From contig MU277682.1 of the NCBI GenBank assembly GCA_022385805.1, positions 367,049-431,048 of the forward strand: 64,000 nucleotides of DNA, given 5' to 3'. The translations under genes were made by a program, and so were the position numbers. Position 1 is the first letter of the stretch. Each line of letters opens with the position of its first letter. Source of the stretch: Pilatotrama ljubarskyi. Lineage: Eukaryota; Basidiomycota; Agaricomycetes; Polyporales; Polyporaceae. The notes under the pieces were generated by a model. It saw only the letters and a program-made list of their open reading frames with translations. It made no database searches and was not told where the DNA came from. Shown in pieces: positions 45,756 through 55,899 of the stretch.

Positions 45756-47893
45756 ATGTCGTCGTACTTCCAGCACCGTGCAGCTCTGTGAGTCCTCACT
45801 CGTTTGCTTTCGTACTTGACGCTCGCGCGGAACACGCCCGCTTCCAAGTTCTCGCTTTCGCACCTGCCCCGTGCACACCTCCTTCTCGGCCGCTAACGAA
45901 CACTAACGTCTCTTCCAGCGCGCGCAAACGCCAGCACTTTCGCGAATCCCTCGACCGCGTCCCTGCAGCCTACACCGAGCCCTCGACCGACGCGGACGCG
46001 AAAATCCTCGGCCTCTCGCTCGAGCAGCTCGTCGCCGCGTGCGCAGAGAAGACTCTACGGCCATCAGACGTCCTCCACGCTTACGGCAAGCGTGCCCTCG
46101 CCGCGCACGAGGCTACCAACTGCCTCGCCGACATCTTCCTCGACGAGGCCGCCCAGCGCACCGTCCCCACCGACGGCCCGCTCGCAGGCGTGCCCGTCGG
46201 CATCAAGGACTGCATCGACATCGAGGGCCACGACACCACCCTCGGCTTCTCCGCGAACGCCAGCCGCCCAGCGCGCGCGTCTGCGCCCATAGTGCGCCTC
46301 CTGCGCGACGCCGGCGCGCTCGTGTACGTCAAGACGACCCTGCCGACCGCGTGCCTCTCGTTCGAGTGCAGCTCCGACCTCTTCGGCGCGACCACCAACC
46401 CGCACAACCCCGCGTTCTCGCCAGGGGCGTCTACGGGCGGCGGTGCGGCGCTCCTCGCCTGGCAGGGCAGCATGGTCGAGGTCGGCACCGACATCGGCGG
46501 GAGCACGCGCTACCCCGCCGCGTACTGCGGGCTGTACGCGGTCAAAGGCACCTTCGGACGCTTCCCGACGACCGGCTGCGTCTCGTGCACGCCAGGGCTG
46601 GAGGCGGTGCCCACTGTCACCGCGCCCCTGGCGCGAACCCTGGACGACCTCCAGGAATTCTGGAGAAGGGTCGTCGAGATGAAGCCGTGGGAGTATGACC
46701 ACACCGTGCGCATCTCTTCCCGTTGACTTTGTTCCTGGATGTGGCAGACGCTGACCGCGTGCGCGCACCAGTGTGCTCCGATACCGTGGCGTACGGTCGA
46801 CTACGTTTCGTCGGGGCAGAAGCTGCGGGTTGGCGTCATTATGGACGACGGTGAGCGCGGCGCCGTGTGATGCGATGGTGTGGAGGTTGAGTGGGCTGCA
46901 GGTATAATCCCACCAACGCCGGCGGCGAGAAGGGCGTTGCAAGAGGTCGTGAGCGCACTCGGTAAGCAAGGCCACGAAGTCGTACCATTGTAAGGCTACT
47001 CTCTGAACTGAACGACCGACGACCTGACCGTCTCCCAGCTCGCCACCAAGTCCGCTCGAGGGTCTCAAGATCGGCTACCAGCTGATGTTCTCGGACGGAG
47101 GTACACCTCTCCCGTCTCCTCCTGCCGCCCTCACCGCTCGCAGCTCACCGACAGAATGCAGCCGCGTCCATCCTCGAACCCAGACGGCTCGGCGAATACA
47201 TCAATCCCGCGCTGCTCACCGTGCGCTTCATGCTCCGCCTCCCGCTCTGGCTCAAGAAGCTCAACGCCGCCTTCCTCCGCTGGTTCTCGCGCCCGTGGGG
47301 GCGCAACGACGCCTGGGCGAGCCTCCTCGAGATCTTCCACCCGCGCACGGCCCTCGAGGAGCGCCGCCTCATCGTCGAGCGCGACGCGTACCGGGCCGCG
47401 TGGCACGAGGCCTGGCGAAGGGAGGGGCTGGATTTGTTGTTAACCGTCCCCCATGCGCTCCCGGCGATACCGAAGGAGCCTGTGGCGAGCGATAAGGCGA
47501 CGCTCGTCTCTGCAAATTACGCGTTCTTGTACAACGTCGTAAGCCGCCTCCTGCTCTCTGACGTTCTGCGAACCTGAACCCATGTCGGTCTCACGGCAGC
47601 TCGACTGCACAGCGGGCGCGATGCCCGTCTCCTACGTCGACCGGGAACGCGACGGCTGCGAGCCAGACTACCGCCAGTCTCCAGCGTACCGGAATATGAA
47701 CGACGTGGCGCGCGCCGTGCACGACCTGTACGACGCGGACGCGATGCACGGCATGCCGGTGGGCGTGCAGGTCGTTGGCGGGCGGTTCCAGGAGGAGCAG
47801 GTCATCGCGGGGATGAAGCTCGTCGAGCACGCGCTGTGGGCGGGCGGGAAGGGGTTCGTGCCCAGGAGGTTCTCGACCGAGGCGCATCCATGA
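45756..47893 (+). CDS. Amidase-signature family hydrolase
   Basis: Predicted model join(45756..45787, 45919..46705, 46772..46850, 46902..46989, 47039..47100, 47144..47538, 47600..47893), 578 residues. The amidase signature triad is visible: Lys in VPVGIKDCIDIEG, the cis-Ser in SPGASTGGGAALLA, and the nucleophile Ser in GTDIGGSTRYPAAYCG. The usual GGSSGGE spelling is GASTGGG here. Fungal members hydrolyse acetamide-like or fatty amides. C-terminal marks PVGVQVVGGRFQEEQV are typical. The start MSSYFQHRAAL is followed by intron 1, then RKRQHFRESLDRVP, the helical N-cap seen in fungal general amidases. No signal peptide. Located head-to-head with the hydantoinase fusion gene, which suggests related nitrogen use; that is inference. 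Confidence 0.9.
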
Positions 47894-48433
47894 ACCGGAC
47901 GAGCGATGCTGGGCGCGGATTCGGTCCGGGACGGGCGAACGCTACAAGTTCGCTGCGGGTGATTATGCGGGGACGCCAGCATTTATGGGCGCGGGCCTCG
48001 CTCTCTCTGCTTTTCATGTTGTTTGCTATCTCTCATTTTCACTTTCACTCTCACAAGGGCGGATGCCCCCGGAATGCTCTCGATGACCGTCGCTCCGTTA
48101 TGTAGTATATGTAGCCCGCTTATTTGCTCGTGCTCGTACATACCCGTAGGCTTTGTCTAATCACGATGTATTGGTATGGATGCCTCGCACAATACATGTA
48201 TGCCCTGCCTGCTCATCTCTAAGTCTTTGTCCTCTCCAGAACGGGTGCACGTCACGTTCCCTGCTGAGAACGTTGTTGAAGATCGCCTGTTTGACGAGAT
48301 GCCGGCCCGGCGAAATGCCAGCGCCGGCGCCGGCGCCATTCTCGGGGCCTGGCGGATCGTCCTCCGAAGCTCGATGTTCGTCGTAGCGGTGACGGCATCC
48401 TAGCACCAGCAGAATCTGTAGATTCCAGCAACG
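47894..48433. other. Convergent intergenic region
   Basis: About 540 bp between amidase and LYC1-like 3' ends. A GCCGGCGCCGGCGCC run (about 48322-48336) is a short tandem repeat. Nothing else recognised. Confidence 0.4.
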
Positions 48434-49844
48434 TCAGTTCCGTTCTGACACCTCGGGCCACAGCACTCGAGCTCGAGGGACGCACTTCTCATTGTACACC
48501 CATTCGACGTCGTCCTCCTTTTCCTCCCCATACCACTTCACCGCCGACAGGTGTTCCGCGCGCTCTTTCGTCGGCCACCCGCGCGCGTTCGCGATCGCGC
48601 GTAGTTCAGGCCTCAGGTACCAAAACTCGACCTTCTCCACTTTTTCTTCGCGCGCGACGACGAGGAGCTGGTCGAGGATGATCGGGAACGTGTGCTCGTC
48701 CGCGCGCAGCCGCGCGACGACGAGCGTCCGGGGCGACGTGCGCAAATCCAGCGTCCACGTCACGAACGACAGAGGGGCGCCGCTGTCCGGACGCAGCGCG
48801 TCCTTCAGGGTCCGCGCGCCATATGGGAGGACGGCGAAGCCCCACTGGGTCGTCGGACGGACGACGGTCATGTCCTCTTTGAAGTCCATGATGCGTCGCA
48901 TGACGAACGCCCCCACGCCCTTGTCCGGCAGGAAGCTGAAGAGCGTCAGGTCGGTGTCGCCCGCGAACCGCGAGAGGTCGTTCTTGATCAGCACCGCGTC
49001 GTGGTCGTACAGCGCGATCACGTCGTCCTCGGACAGCCGCTGGATGGTCACCCCGGGCGGGGTCGGGCTCGCAGCACCACTATTAGTAGGATCGGAGGCG
49101 GGGTCGAGCATCTTCGACGTCTCGAGCGCGCCTTTGACGACCCAGCCGTCGTTCGCGCCCGGAGTCGGCCCGACGGACTGGTAGAACCGCTTGCCGACGT
49201 CGCTGTACAGCACCGAGAAGTGGGCGTTCGCTGCGCCGAGGGAACGCAGCATGTCGACGTCAGGCGGCGCGCCCCATTCGGCGGGGAACGAGGGAGGGAG
49301 CGCTGAGCGGGGCGCGAGGACCCAGTGCAGGAGGCGCATCATGTGCGAGGCGTAGCCCTTGTGACGGTTGCGAGGCGGGGTGTAGACGGAGGCGACGCCG
49401 TAGGCGGTCACTTCGCGGACCTCGCGGGCATCGACCTCTTTTGCGCGTTTGGCCACTACCGCGGTCCTGCGGAAGCTGTTGAAGAGGCGGTCAGTGATAT
49501 TTACTGTGCTCTCTGTCAAAATGACTTCGGTGGTCCATTACTCACGTCTCACACGAGCACATAAAGTCCAAAGTAGTCGGGTTGCTTCTCGGTGCGAGAA
49601 CCCTACACGAACGTGGATTTGAGTGATACTATTACGGGCGAACAATCGCGGCATACGGGGCCTACCAAGTGATCAGCTTGCCCCCGGCAGCGTGTTCGTG
49701 CGTGTCCATGATCACGTCTCGTTGGACATATTGGTCCACTGATAGACCCTTGGCCCATTCTGCAGCGGTGTTCTCCCGACTCCTGCGTACCTGCTCGGGC
49801 GTAGCTGGGAAGAGTGAGAGATCCGCAAGTGATACGCTCGTCAT
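48434..49844 (-). CDS. LYC1-like lysine N-acetyltransferase (GNAT fold)
   Basis: Predicted model complement(join(48434..49475, 49546..49602, 49666..49844)), 425 residues. Yarrowia LYC1 acetylates lysine at N6 as the first step of lysine catabolism. Family features seen: LSLFPATPEQVRRSRENTAAEW, LITWVLAPRS, CSCETFRRTAVVAK, GVASVYTPPRNRHKGYASHM (the acetyl-CoA loop RxxxGYA), and a long C-terminal domain ending EWVYNEKCVPRARVLWPEV. The last intron (49476-49545) was set to join CET directly to FRRTAV because it restores the family text; an earlier acceptor (exon from 49508) also keeps frame and would insert 11 residues. Cytosolic. Its neighbours act on amides and cyclic amides, fitting a nitrogen-catabolism neighbourhood. 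Confidence 0.78.
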
Positions 49845-50061
49845 CGTCCGGTGATCCTACTTCCGATACTCGCTCTGGAGGCCTGTGGTGCAAATGATGG
49901 ACTTGAAGAAACGCGAAATGCGCGGTATTCGAGTTGTTCAACCCACCACTTGTGTGCCCACTCGAAAGTCTGATCGATATCTGCGATCATGGCTGTCGGC
50001 ATCGTCGCGGACTCATTCCAGCGACGGGGCCGATGTGTTTACAACTCCGTGCCGCCGGCAG

Positions 50062-50084
50062 TCACTGGGTGGAAGGACCTCGGA
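50062..50084 (+). repeat. 23-bp inverted repeat, copy 1
   Basis: Begins TCACTGGGTGGAAGG and ends CTCGGA; the exact reverse complement occurs at 51895-51917. Flanks are also loosely similar over about 60 bp, suggesting both are remnants of a longer dispersed element. Confidence 0.6.
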
Positions 50085-51000
50085 CTCGCAGCGGGAGTAG
50101 ATGTGAGCCAGTCACAGAATATCAGCTATTCCTGTCCACCCTAAGCTATTGCAAGGTTTAGAATTGACACCAGATTGCGGAGCTCGAATAACTGCGAGAG
50201 CCCGCCGCGGTCACAGGAACTCCGAGCTGAGACTCGACTGCTACTCTACGTTCTGCAATAGCTCAGAGTACCTTCTTCTCGATGTAACTAGCTCATTTAT
50301 TCTAAGGCTCGACTACGTGCTCCTTCCGCATGGTAGCTTAGCTGTCCAGTGGGCACGGGCCCGCTTTCGGCCGGGCGACCCTCTTAAGCTCGAGCAAAGT
50401 CTTATAAAGAACTCGATACTCCTTGTTCTCAACCACAACTGACGCAGTATTTCATCCCTGGAGACGCGTCCTCTCCCCCCCCTCCCCCCCTTCTGGCTCG
50501 CCAGTGTATTAGCACATAGTCATTTTGCGGTGAGCACTACTACTTCTCGAGCAAACGCGTCCTCATGTTGGAGCGTATACAAGGTGCCCGGAGGCGCATA
50601 TAGTCAACCAGTACTCGAGTAATTGATGACAACGTAAGTCCGCATTCGATTAGTCGCTCACCCCGTGTATGCTCAACTCGGTGTCCATTTACTTTCGCAG
50701 GCAGCACGATGCAGAAACTTGGCAGGCAGATTCCGGGAGATATCTGGTGAGTCCATCATGTACGTGCGCTGTCAATGCCTGCATCTATCCGACATGTTAC
50801 TGTACACCCGCAGCATTATGGTACTCAAGTCGTGCATGAACTCGGGCCCCAAGTGCTCCTGCTCCTATGGAGGATAGTGGTGAGTTATGCATCTATTTTT
50901 GCTGAACTAGACGCTTGGCTGCGTCACCGCCTCTGTTCATCCGCCAAAGGTATGTCTTCTCGAGTCGTCGTAAGGGCCAGAGGTGCGCGGGTCAGGCCTT

Positions 51001-51296
51001 GACCAAAGGGTCGGGGTCGGGTGGAGCTGGGGTCCGACCTGTGGTCAGGAAAAGGTCGGACCTCAGCCTGACCGGGGTCAGGGGTCAGACACGTGGCAGA
51101 ATGGGCCCGAACAGGAGCAGGACGTGCTGCCCTCGGGGTCCACGCTCGGTCCAGCGCTTTCGTTGGGTGACGGCGCGGTGGGGCTTATTTCCCACAGCAT
51201 CACGTGCTGACCCTGACCCAGGTCAGACCCTTTTGGGTCCGACTTGGGTCAGAAAAAGGTCTGACCGGGGTCCGACCCGGGTCAGCACACCTCTGG
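51001..51296. repeat. Fold-back element rich in GGTC-GACC words
   Basis: Dense imperfect repeats of GGTCnGACC and GGGTCAG on the left arm are mirrored in reverse complement on the right arm. Both arms end inward with CACGTG (51090-51095 and 51201-51206) enclosing a unique loop of about 105 bp. The transcript or single strand could form a long hairpin. No coding capacity seen. Confidence 0.6.
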
Positions 51297-51371
51297 TAAG
51301 GGCCGCGGTTTTCAGGGTATAAGCACGGTCGTCACTATCGCCTTCAGAGTTGGATATGTAGGGTAACATTA

Positions 51372-51477
51372 GAGTGATTCTGCTGTAAGAATTCTTATGG
51401 GCTCCAGCCAATCAGGTGGCGCCACTCGCCTTAAGCGATGCTAAGCGATGTAAGAATTATTCCAGCAGAATCACCCT
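51372..51477. mobile_element. MITE-like hairpin element, about 106 bp
   Basis: Terminal inverted repeats: left arm from about 51373 to 51397 (GTGATTCTGCTG then AAGAATTCTTA) and right arm 51451-51477, which reads the same on the other strand with about three mismatches over 24 bp. Internal part 53 bp. The outer bases on both sides include TA/TTA, a possible target duplication. Non-autonomous; no transposase in the window. Confidence 0.5.
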
Positions 51478-51894
51478 ATTATGTGCTCTTGCCCGATACA
51501 CGCGAACTGAACGTCATCTGCTCCGGTCGGCAACGGCAGTGTATGCTTACTATATGATTATATCAGCATAGATTTTTTTCAGAAATTCGATTCATTATTC
51601 GAATCCTGCTAAAATGTGCGAAATCTCAATTTTGAACAGATTCTGGCCTAAAGAATGCTCACCTACTGCTTCATGGAATAAGGCTGGAGCTCTAAGGTAG
51701 ACCAGATATGACAGGGTCAGCCACTGCCTGCTATATGAACCTTCGGATGGTTCACGCACTCTAACCTCGAGTGCATGGCCAATCCAGACAAACCCACGGT
51801 AGCCCGCAGCCACCCGAGGGTTAGAGATATTCATACATTCAAAGTCCGAAATCGGTATCTATTATCAGCGACTCTGAACTACTACACCTCCGAC

Positions 51895-51917
51895 TCCGAG
51901 GTCCTTCCACCCAGTGA
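51895..51917 (-). repeat. 23-bp inverted repeat, copy 2
   Basis: Reverse complement of 50062-50084 without mismatch, 1.8 kb away. Confidence 0.6.
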
Positions 51918-52689
51918 GTGGTGGCGTTCAGTACTTCTTTGGCGCCTACCGACTCCTGCCAGCCTGCTCTCCCGCGACGTCGCTTGCCTTCCTTCGGAAG
52001 TAGACACTACACTAGTCTCACAGTTCTCAGCACAAGTAGACTTACCCAGCCATCTTGCGAATCGACAGGAGTCCGGATGAGACCATTCGGAATACTTACT
52101 GTGTAGCGGGAACTCCGCCCACTCGGACCACCGTGGATTCCTGACCCCATATGCAGAAGCCAGCCTCGAAGTCTCCCTGGTCACCGCACCCTCGCCTCAT
52201 CTGCACGCTGCACAAGATAGGCCACGAGTACATAGCCGGACTCCGGAGAAAGGTCTCAGGCTGACGGAGACAGAACTCGGCTCATCGAAGCTTGAAGCAG
52301 AGCGAGTATATGCGTCCATATGACCTACTCGCCACTGGGGCGTCCGAACCGGGCCTCTCGTCAGCCGTATTCACCTGCAGGCTGCTCTCTCCCCTTCGGC
52401 ATGACGATGCTGATTCTCACCGGGTCGCATCCATCTTCCATGCTACTATGCGCCAGATCGGTGAGTGAGTCTCATGCCTTGTCGACTCTTGGTGTATGTC
52501 TGATCAATCCCAGGCACTACTTGATGTGTGCAGTCTTCGCAAGCCTGCAAGGAAATTCGTCTGCCGGTGATGGAGAGTCCGACGCCCTCCATGCTTCTCA
52601 GCTACTCTTCCCGGCACCGCAGTAAGGTTTGGCCTGTCAGAGTATAGGCTCATGAGAAAGAAGCAGGTCATGAGAATGGACCTCGGGAG

Positions 52690-52695
52690 TATATA
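52690..52695 (+). promoter_or_regulatory. TATA box of flavin monooxygenase gene
   Basis: TATATA 62 bp upstream of ATG 52752, in a position similar to the TATA boxes of the royal-jelly genes. Sequence match only. Confidence 0.4.
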
Positions 52696-52751
52696 CAGCA
52701 GCGGTCGCCGCAGGCCTCCCCTCGCAATCACCCCACTTTGCTCGACTGACC

Positions 52752-55529
52752 ATGCCAGGCGGAGGTTTCTCTCTCTCATCCAACGCTACCGCAGAGGACG
52801 CTCCTGGGCCCTACACGCTCGGAGACTTCTGCATCGATGAGTACAAGCCTATCAAGGTCATCGTCATTGGTGCCGGCTTCGCGGGCATCACCGCGGGCAT
52901 CAGGTACTTCGAATTTGACCCGAGATTGGCAAGGATTCGCTGATAGTTGGGACCCATAGGTTTCCCCAGAAGATACCGAACGTAGAGCTGACCATCTACG
53001 AGAAGAGCGCCGGCGTCGGCGGTACATGGTTCAACAACAACTACCCGTGCGTATCGAGTCTCAGGCATGCGCTTCTTCCTGTTCAACCCGACGAAATCTC
53101 GCAGTGGTCTTGCATGTGATGTCCCATCGCACTGCGTACGTTCCAACACGCCGCTGTCCCGCTCAATGATGTTGATACCCTGGCTCCCAGTACCAGCTCT
53201 CCTTCGAGGAAAAGGTAGCCATGTCCCGAGACTGTACCACCCAGGATAGCGCTGATATGCAACCGTAGAAGGACTGGTCGTCATTCTACGCCTGCGGCCA
53301 CGAGATCCGCCAGCACCTCGAAGAGGTCGTAGAGAAATATAAGCTCATGCGCTACATCAAGCTCCAGCACGAGGTCGTGCACGCGCAGTTCGACTCCGCC
53401 GCAGGCAAGTGGCGCGTCCGGGTGCGCCGCCCGAACCCAGAGTCAGGCGCCCTCGAGGAGATCGAGGACAGCTCGGACGTCCTCCTGCTCGCCGTCGGGA
53501 TACTCAGCCGCTGGGAATGGCCGGACATCGCGGGCCTCAAGGACTTCAAAGGCGAACTGCGTCACAGTGCAGACTTCGACAAGCACCCGAAGACGTGGCA
53601 GGACGTGGCGCAGGCGTGGGCCGACAAGAAGGTCGGCGTAGTCGGCGTGGTATGATCCTGCCCCTCCAGAAGCGTCCGCTTCGTCTTGTCTGACCACTCT
53701 GTGCAGGGTTCTAGCGCTATACAAATAGTTTCCGCTCTGCAGCCGAAGGTGCAGAAGCTGGTGAACTATGTCCGTGGGAAGACGTGGCTTGCGCTGCCTT
53801 TCGGGCAGGACCTCGTTGCAAAGCTGCTCGGGCGCGAGTCTGCTGAGGAGGGTGACTGTGAGTGTCAGCTGACGTCAATTTATCGATACTTGCGGCTGCT
53901 GTCGGCACACAGCAGTGTCAAGCTCACTTATACCGGGAACAGACCACTTCACCCCCGAGGAGATTGAACGCTTCAAGAACGATCCTGAGTTTTTCTGGAA
54001 CTTCAGGTACACTCTTGAAACGACCTTCAACGTACGTGTCCAGACTCTAGACCGTTCCTCCGTCGTCCTCTGCACGTATTCCTCATATGCAACCCTTGAC
54101 AGAGTGCCTACTCATGGACGCTGAAAGGCTCAGAGCTGCAGAAGCAAACTCAGTTGCAATGCCGGGAGAATATGGAGAAGAAACTCGCGAAGAAGCCCTG
54201 GATCGCGGAACACCGTACGCCGCCTTCTCCTCTTGACGTGCACTCCACATGTTGATCATCAAGCGTGTCTCGCAGTAATCCCCGACTTCCCCGTGGCCTG
54301 TCGGCGTCTCACGCCAGGACCCGGATACCTCGAGGCTCTCTGCGAAGACAACGTGGGTGTAATCCCAGGGAGGTGGACGTGCGTCCGAGTCGGGAAATCT
54401 CATCGGCGTGTCTTCTCTCTCCTTACAGGTCGACTTCGTCCCCACCCCTATCAAGCGAGTCACGGAGAGGGGGATCGAGACCGAGGACGGCAAGTTCCAG
54501 GAGTTGGACGTCATCATCTGCGCTACAGGTGAGCGCGCTCTTCTTCACGTAGAGTCTGTCGTTCAAGAAATGATGATGCACGCCAGGATACGATACATCC
54601 TACCAGCTCCCTTTCAAGATCCTAGGCCGGGGCGGAGTCGACCTCAACGAGAAGTGGAAGCCCCACCCCGTGACGTACCTCACGATAGCAGTGGACCAGT
54701 TCCCGAACATGTTCATCGCGCTGGGCCCGAACGCCGCCGTCGCGTCGGGCATGCTGCTGCCCCTGATCGAGCAGCAGATCATGTACGCCGTGCAAGCCAC
54801 TGCGAAGATGCAGCGGGAGCGCTTGAAGAGCATGGAGGTAAAAGCGGAAGCCGTCCGGGACTTTGATGAGTATCTCGAGGTAAGCGTCCATCCGGACGAA
54901 TGGGCGAAGTTGCTCACGCGAACCGCCACCGGCTACCGCTAGGCCTACTTCCCAAGGGTGAACCTCCTTCCGTATTGATTTCCCAGCAAACGATAGCTCA
55001 AGCCACCATTACAGACTGTCTTCACCGAGAAGTGCCGATCCTGGTACAAGCTCGGCAAAGAGGAGGGTCGAGTGACAGGCCTCTGGCCAGGTCGGTCTTT
55101 TCAGCACGAGTACGAACCCACTTACTGACAACCCACCTCTTGTACCTGCAGGCTCCACGCTTCAGGCAGTCAAGGCTATCGAGCATCCGCGGTGGGAGGA
55201 CTACAACTACGAGCTGGCCGACCCGGTGAAGAACCGGTTCTATTGGCTCGGGGACGGTCAGACTCTGAGCGAGAAGACCTTGACCGGAGACCGTACGCAC
55301 CACTTTCGTTGGGATCTCGGCACCCACGGGCGTTCATACTCAGACCGACCATCTTGCTCACAGTAGCCTGGTACTTGCATGAGCCTTTCCTTGACAGACC
55401 ACCAGGTGAGCTCTTGAGGGGCCGTCGAGGTGTTGGGAAGGGCTTGACACGCACCGCATAGTTCCGAGCGATGACTCGAGCGCGGCGCCCGCTAGCAGCA
55501 GTAAGCAGGAGCGTCTTGCGATTGTATAG
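52752..55529 (+). CDS. Flavin-containing monooxygenase, Baeyer-Villiger type
   Basis: Predicted model join(52752..52903, 52960..53046, 53105..53135, 53191..53214, 53269..53649, 53707..53857, 53943..54031, 54103..54214, 54276..54352, 54429..54528, 54587..54879, 54943..54957, 55015..55090, 55152..55292, 55364..55405, 55462..55529), 612 residues, 16 exons. FAD-binding GAGFAG lies in KVIVIGAGFAGITAGIR; next come YEKSAGVGGTWFNNNYPG and CDVPSHCYQLSFE. The NADPH-binding glycine motif is VGVVGVGSSAIQI. The BVMO fingerprint FxGxxxHxxxW(P/D) appears as FKGELRHSADFD, with Phe in place of Trp. ATGYDTSY and GPNAAVASG follow. Such enzymes insert oxygen into ketones or oxidise heteroatoms; substrate unknown. 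Exons of 24, 31 and 15 nt occur. Cytosolic, no signal peptide. Confidence 0.87.
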
Positions 55530-55899
55530 GGGTAACGATCTGTTCATGTCTTGTAGTCGCAGTGTATCTATAGCACAGTGCACAGTCGAAGTGAGACAAC
55601 ACAGGTAGAAGTGAACGTGGAAGAACCCATTGGCTATCAATACAATAACCGTCACGCTTTGAGTCACGAACCGAATGGGCAGACCGCGACTACGATGACT
55701 ACGATCGGCTTCGTTCGCTCACCCAAGCAGGCTGCCCAACACGCACGAAGAATAGAGCAACTGCACTTTGTACTTACTAGCGATCGAAGCAACAGTCGTG
55801 GCACGTTGCTGCACTCGACGCATGTGAACCATAACTCAGACCAAGGAAGAGGGTGAGATTAGAGTTACAGCGAATGCAAAGCGTACTACACTAGAGCGG
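55530..55899. other. Convergent intergenic region
   Basis: About 370 bp between the monooxygenase and RPN1 3' ends; only short frames. No element recognised. Confidence 0.4.

Larger units (their letters stand above)
49845..52751. other. Gene-free repeat-bearing region
   Basis: About 2.9 kb between LYC1-like and monooxygenase starts, so it includes both promoters. No credible gene. Contains poly-C tracts near 50475-50495, two fold-back elements and a 23-bp inverted repeat, annotated separately. Confidence 0.5.

Noticed and set aside
46064..47068. 334-residue minus-strand frame opposite the amidase gene
   Set aside because: Arg/Ala/Gly-rich shadow of a GC-rich coding strand; the plus strand carries the full amidase signature.
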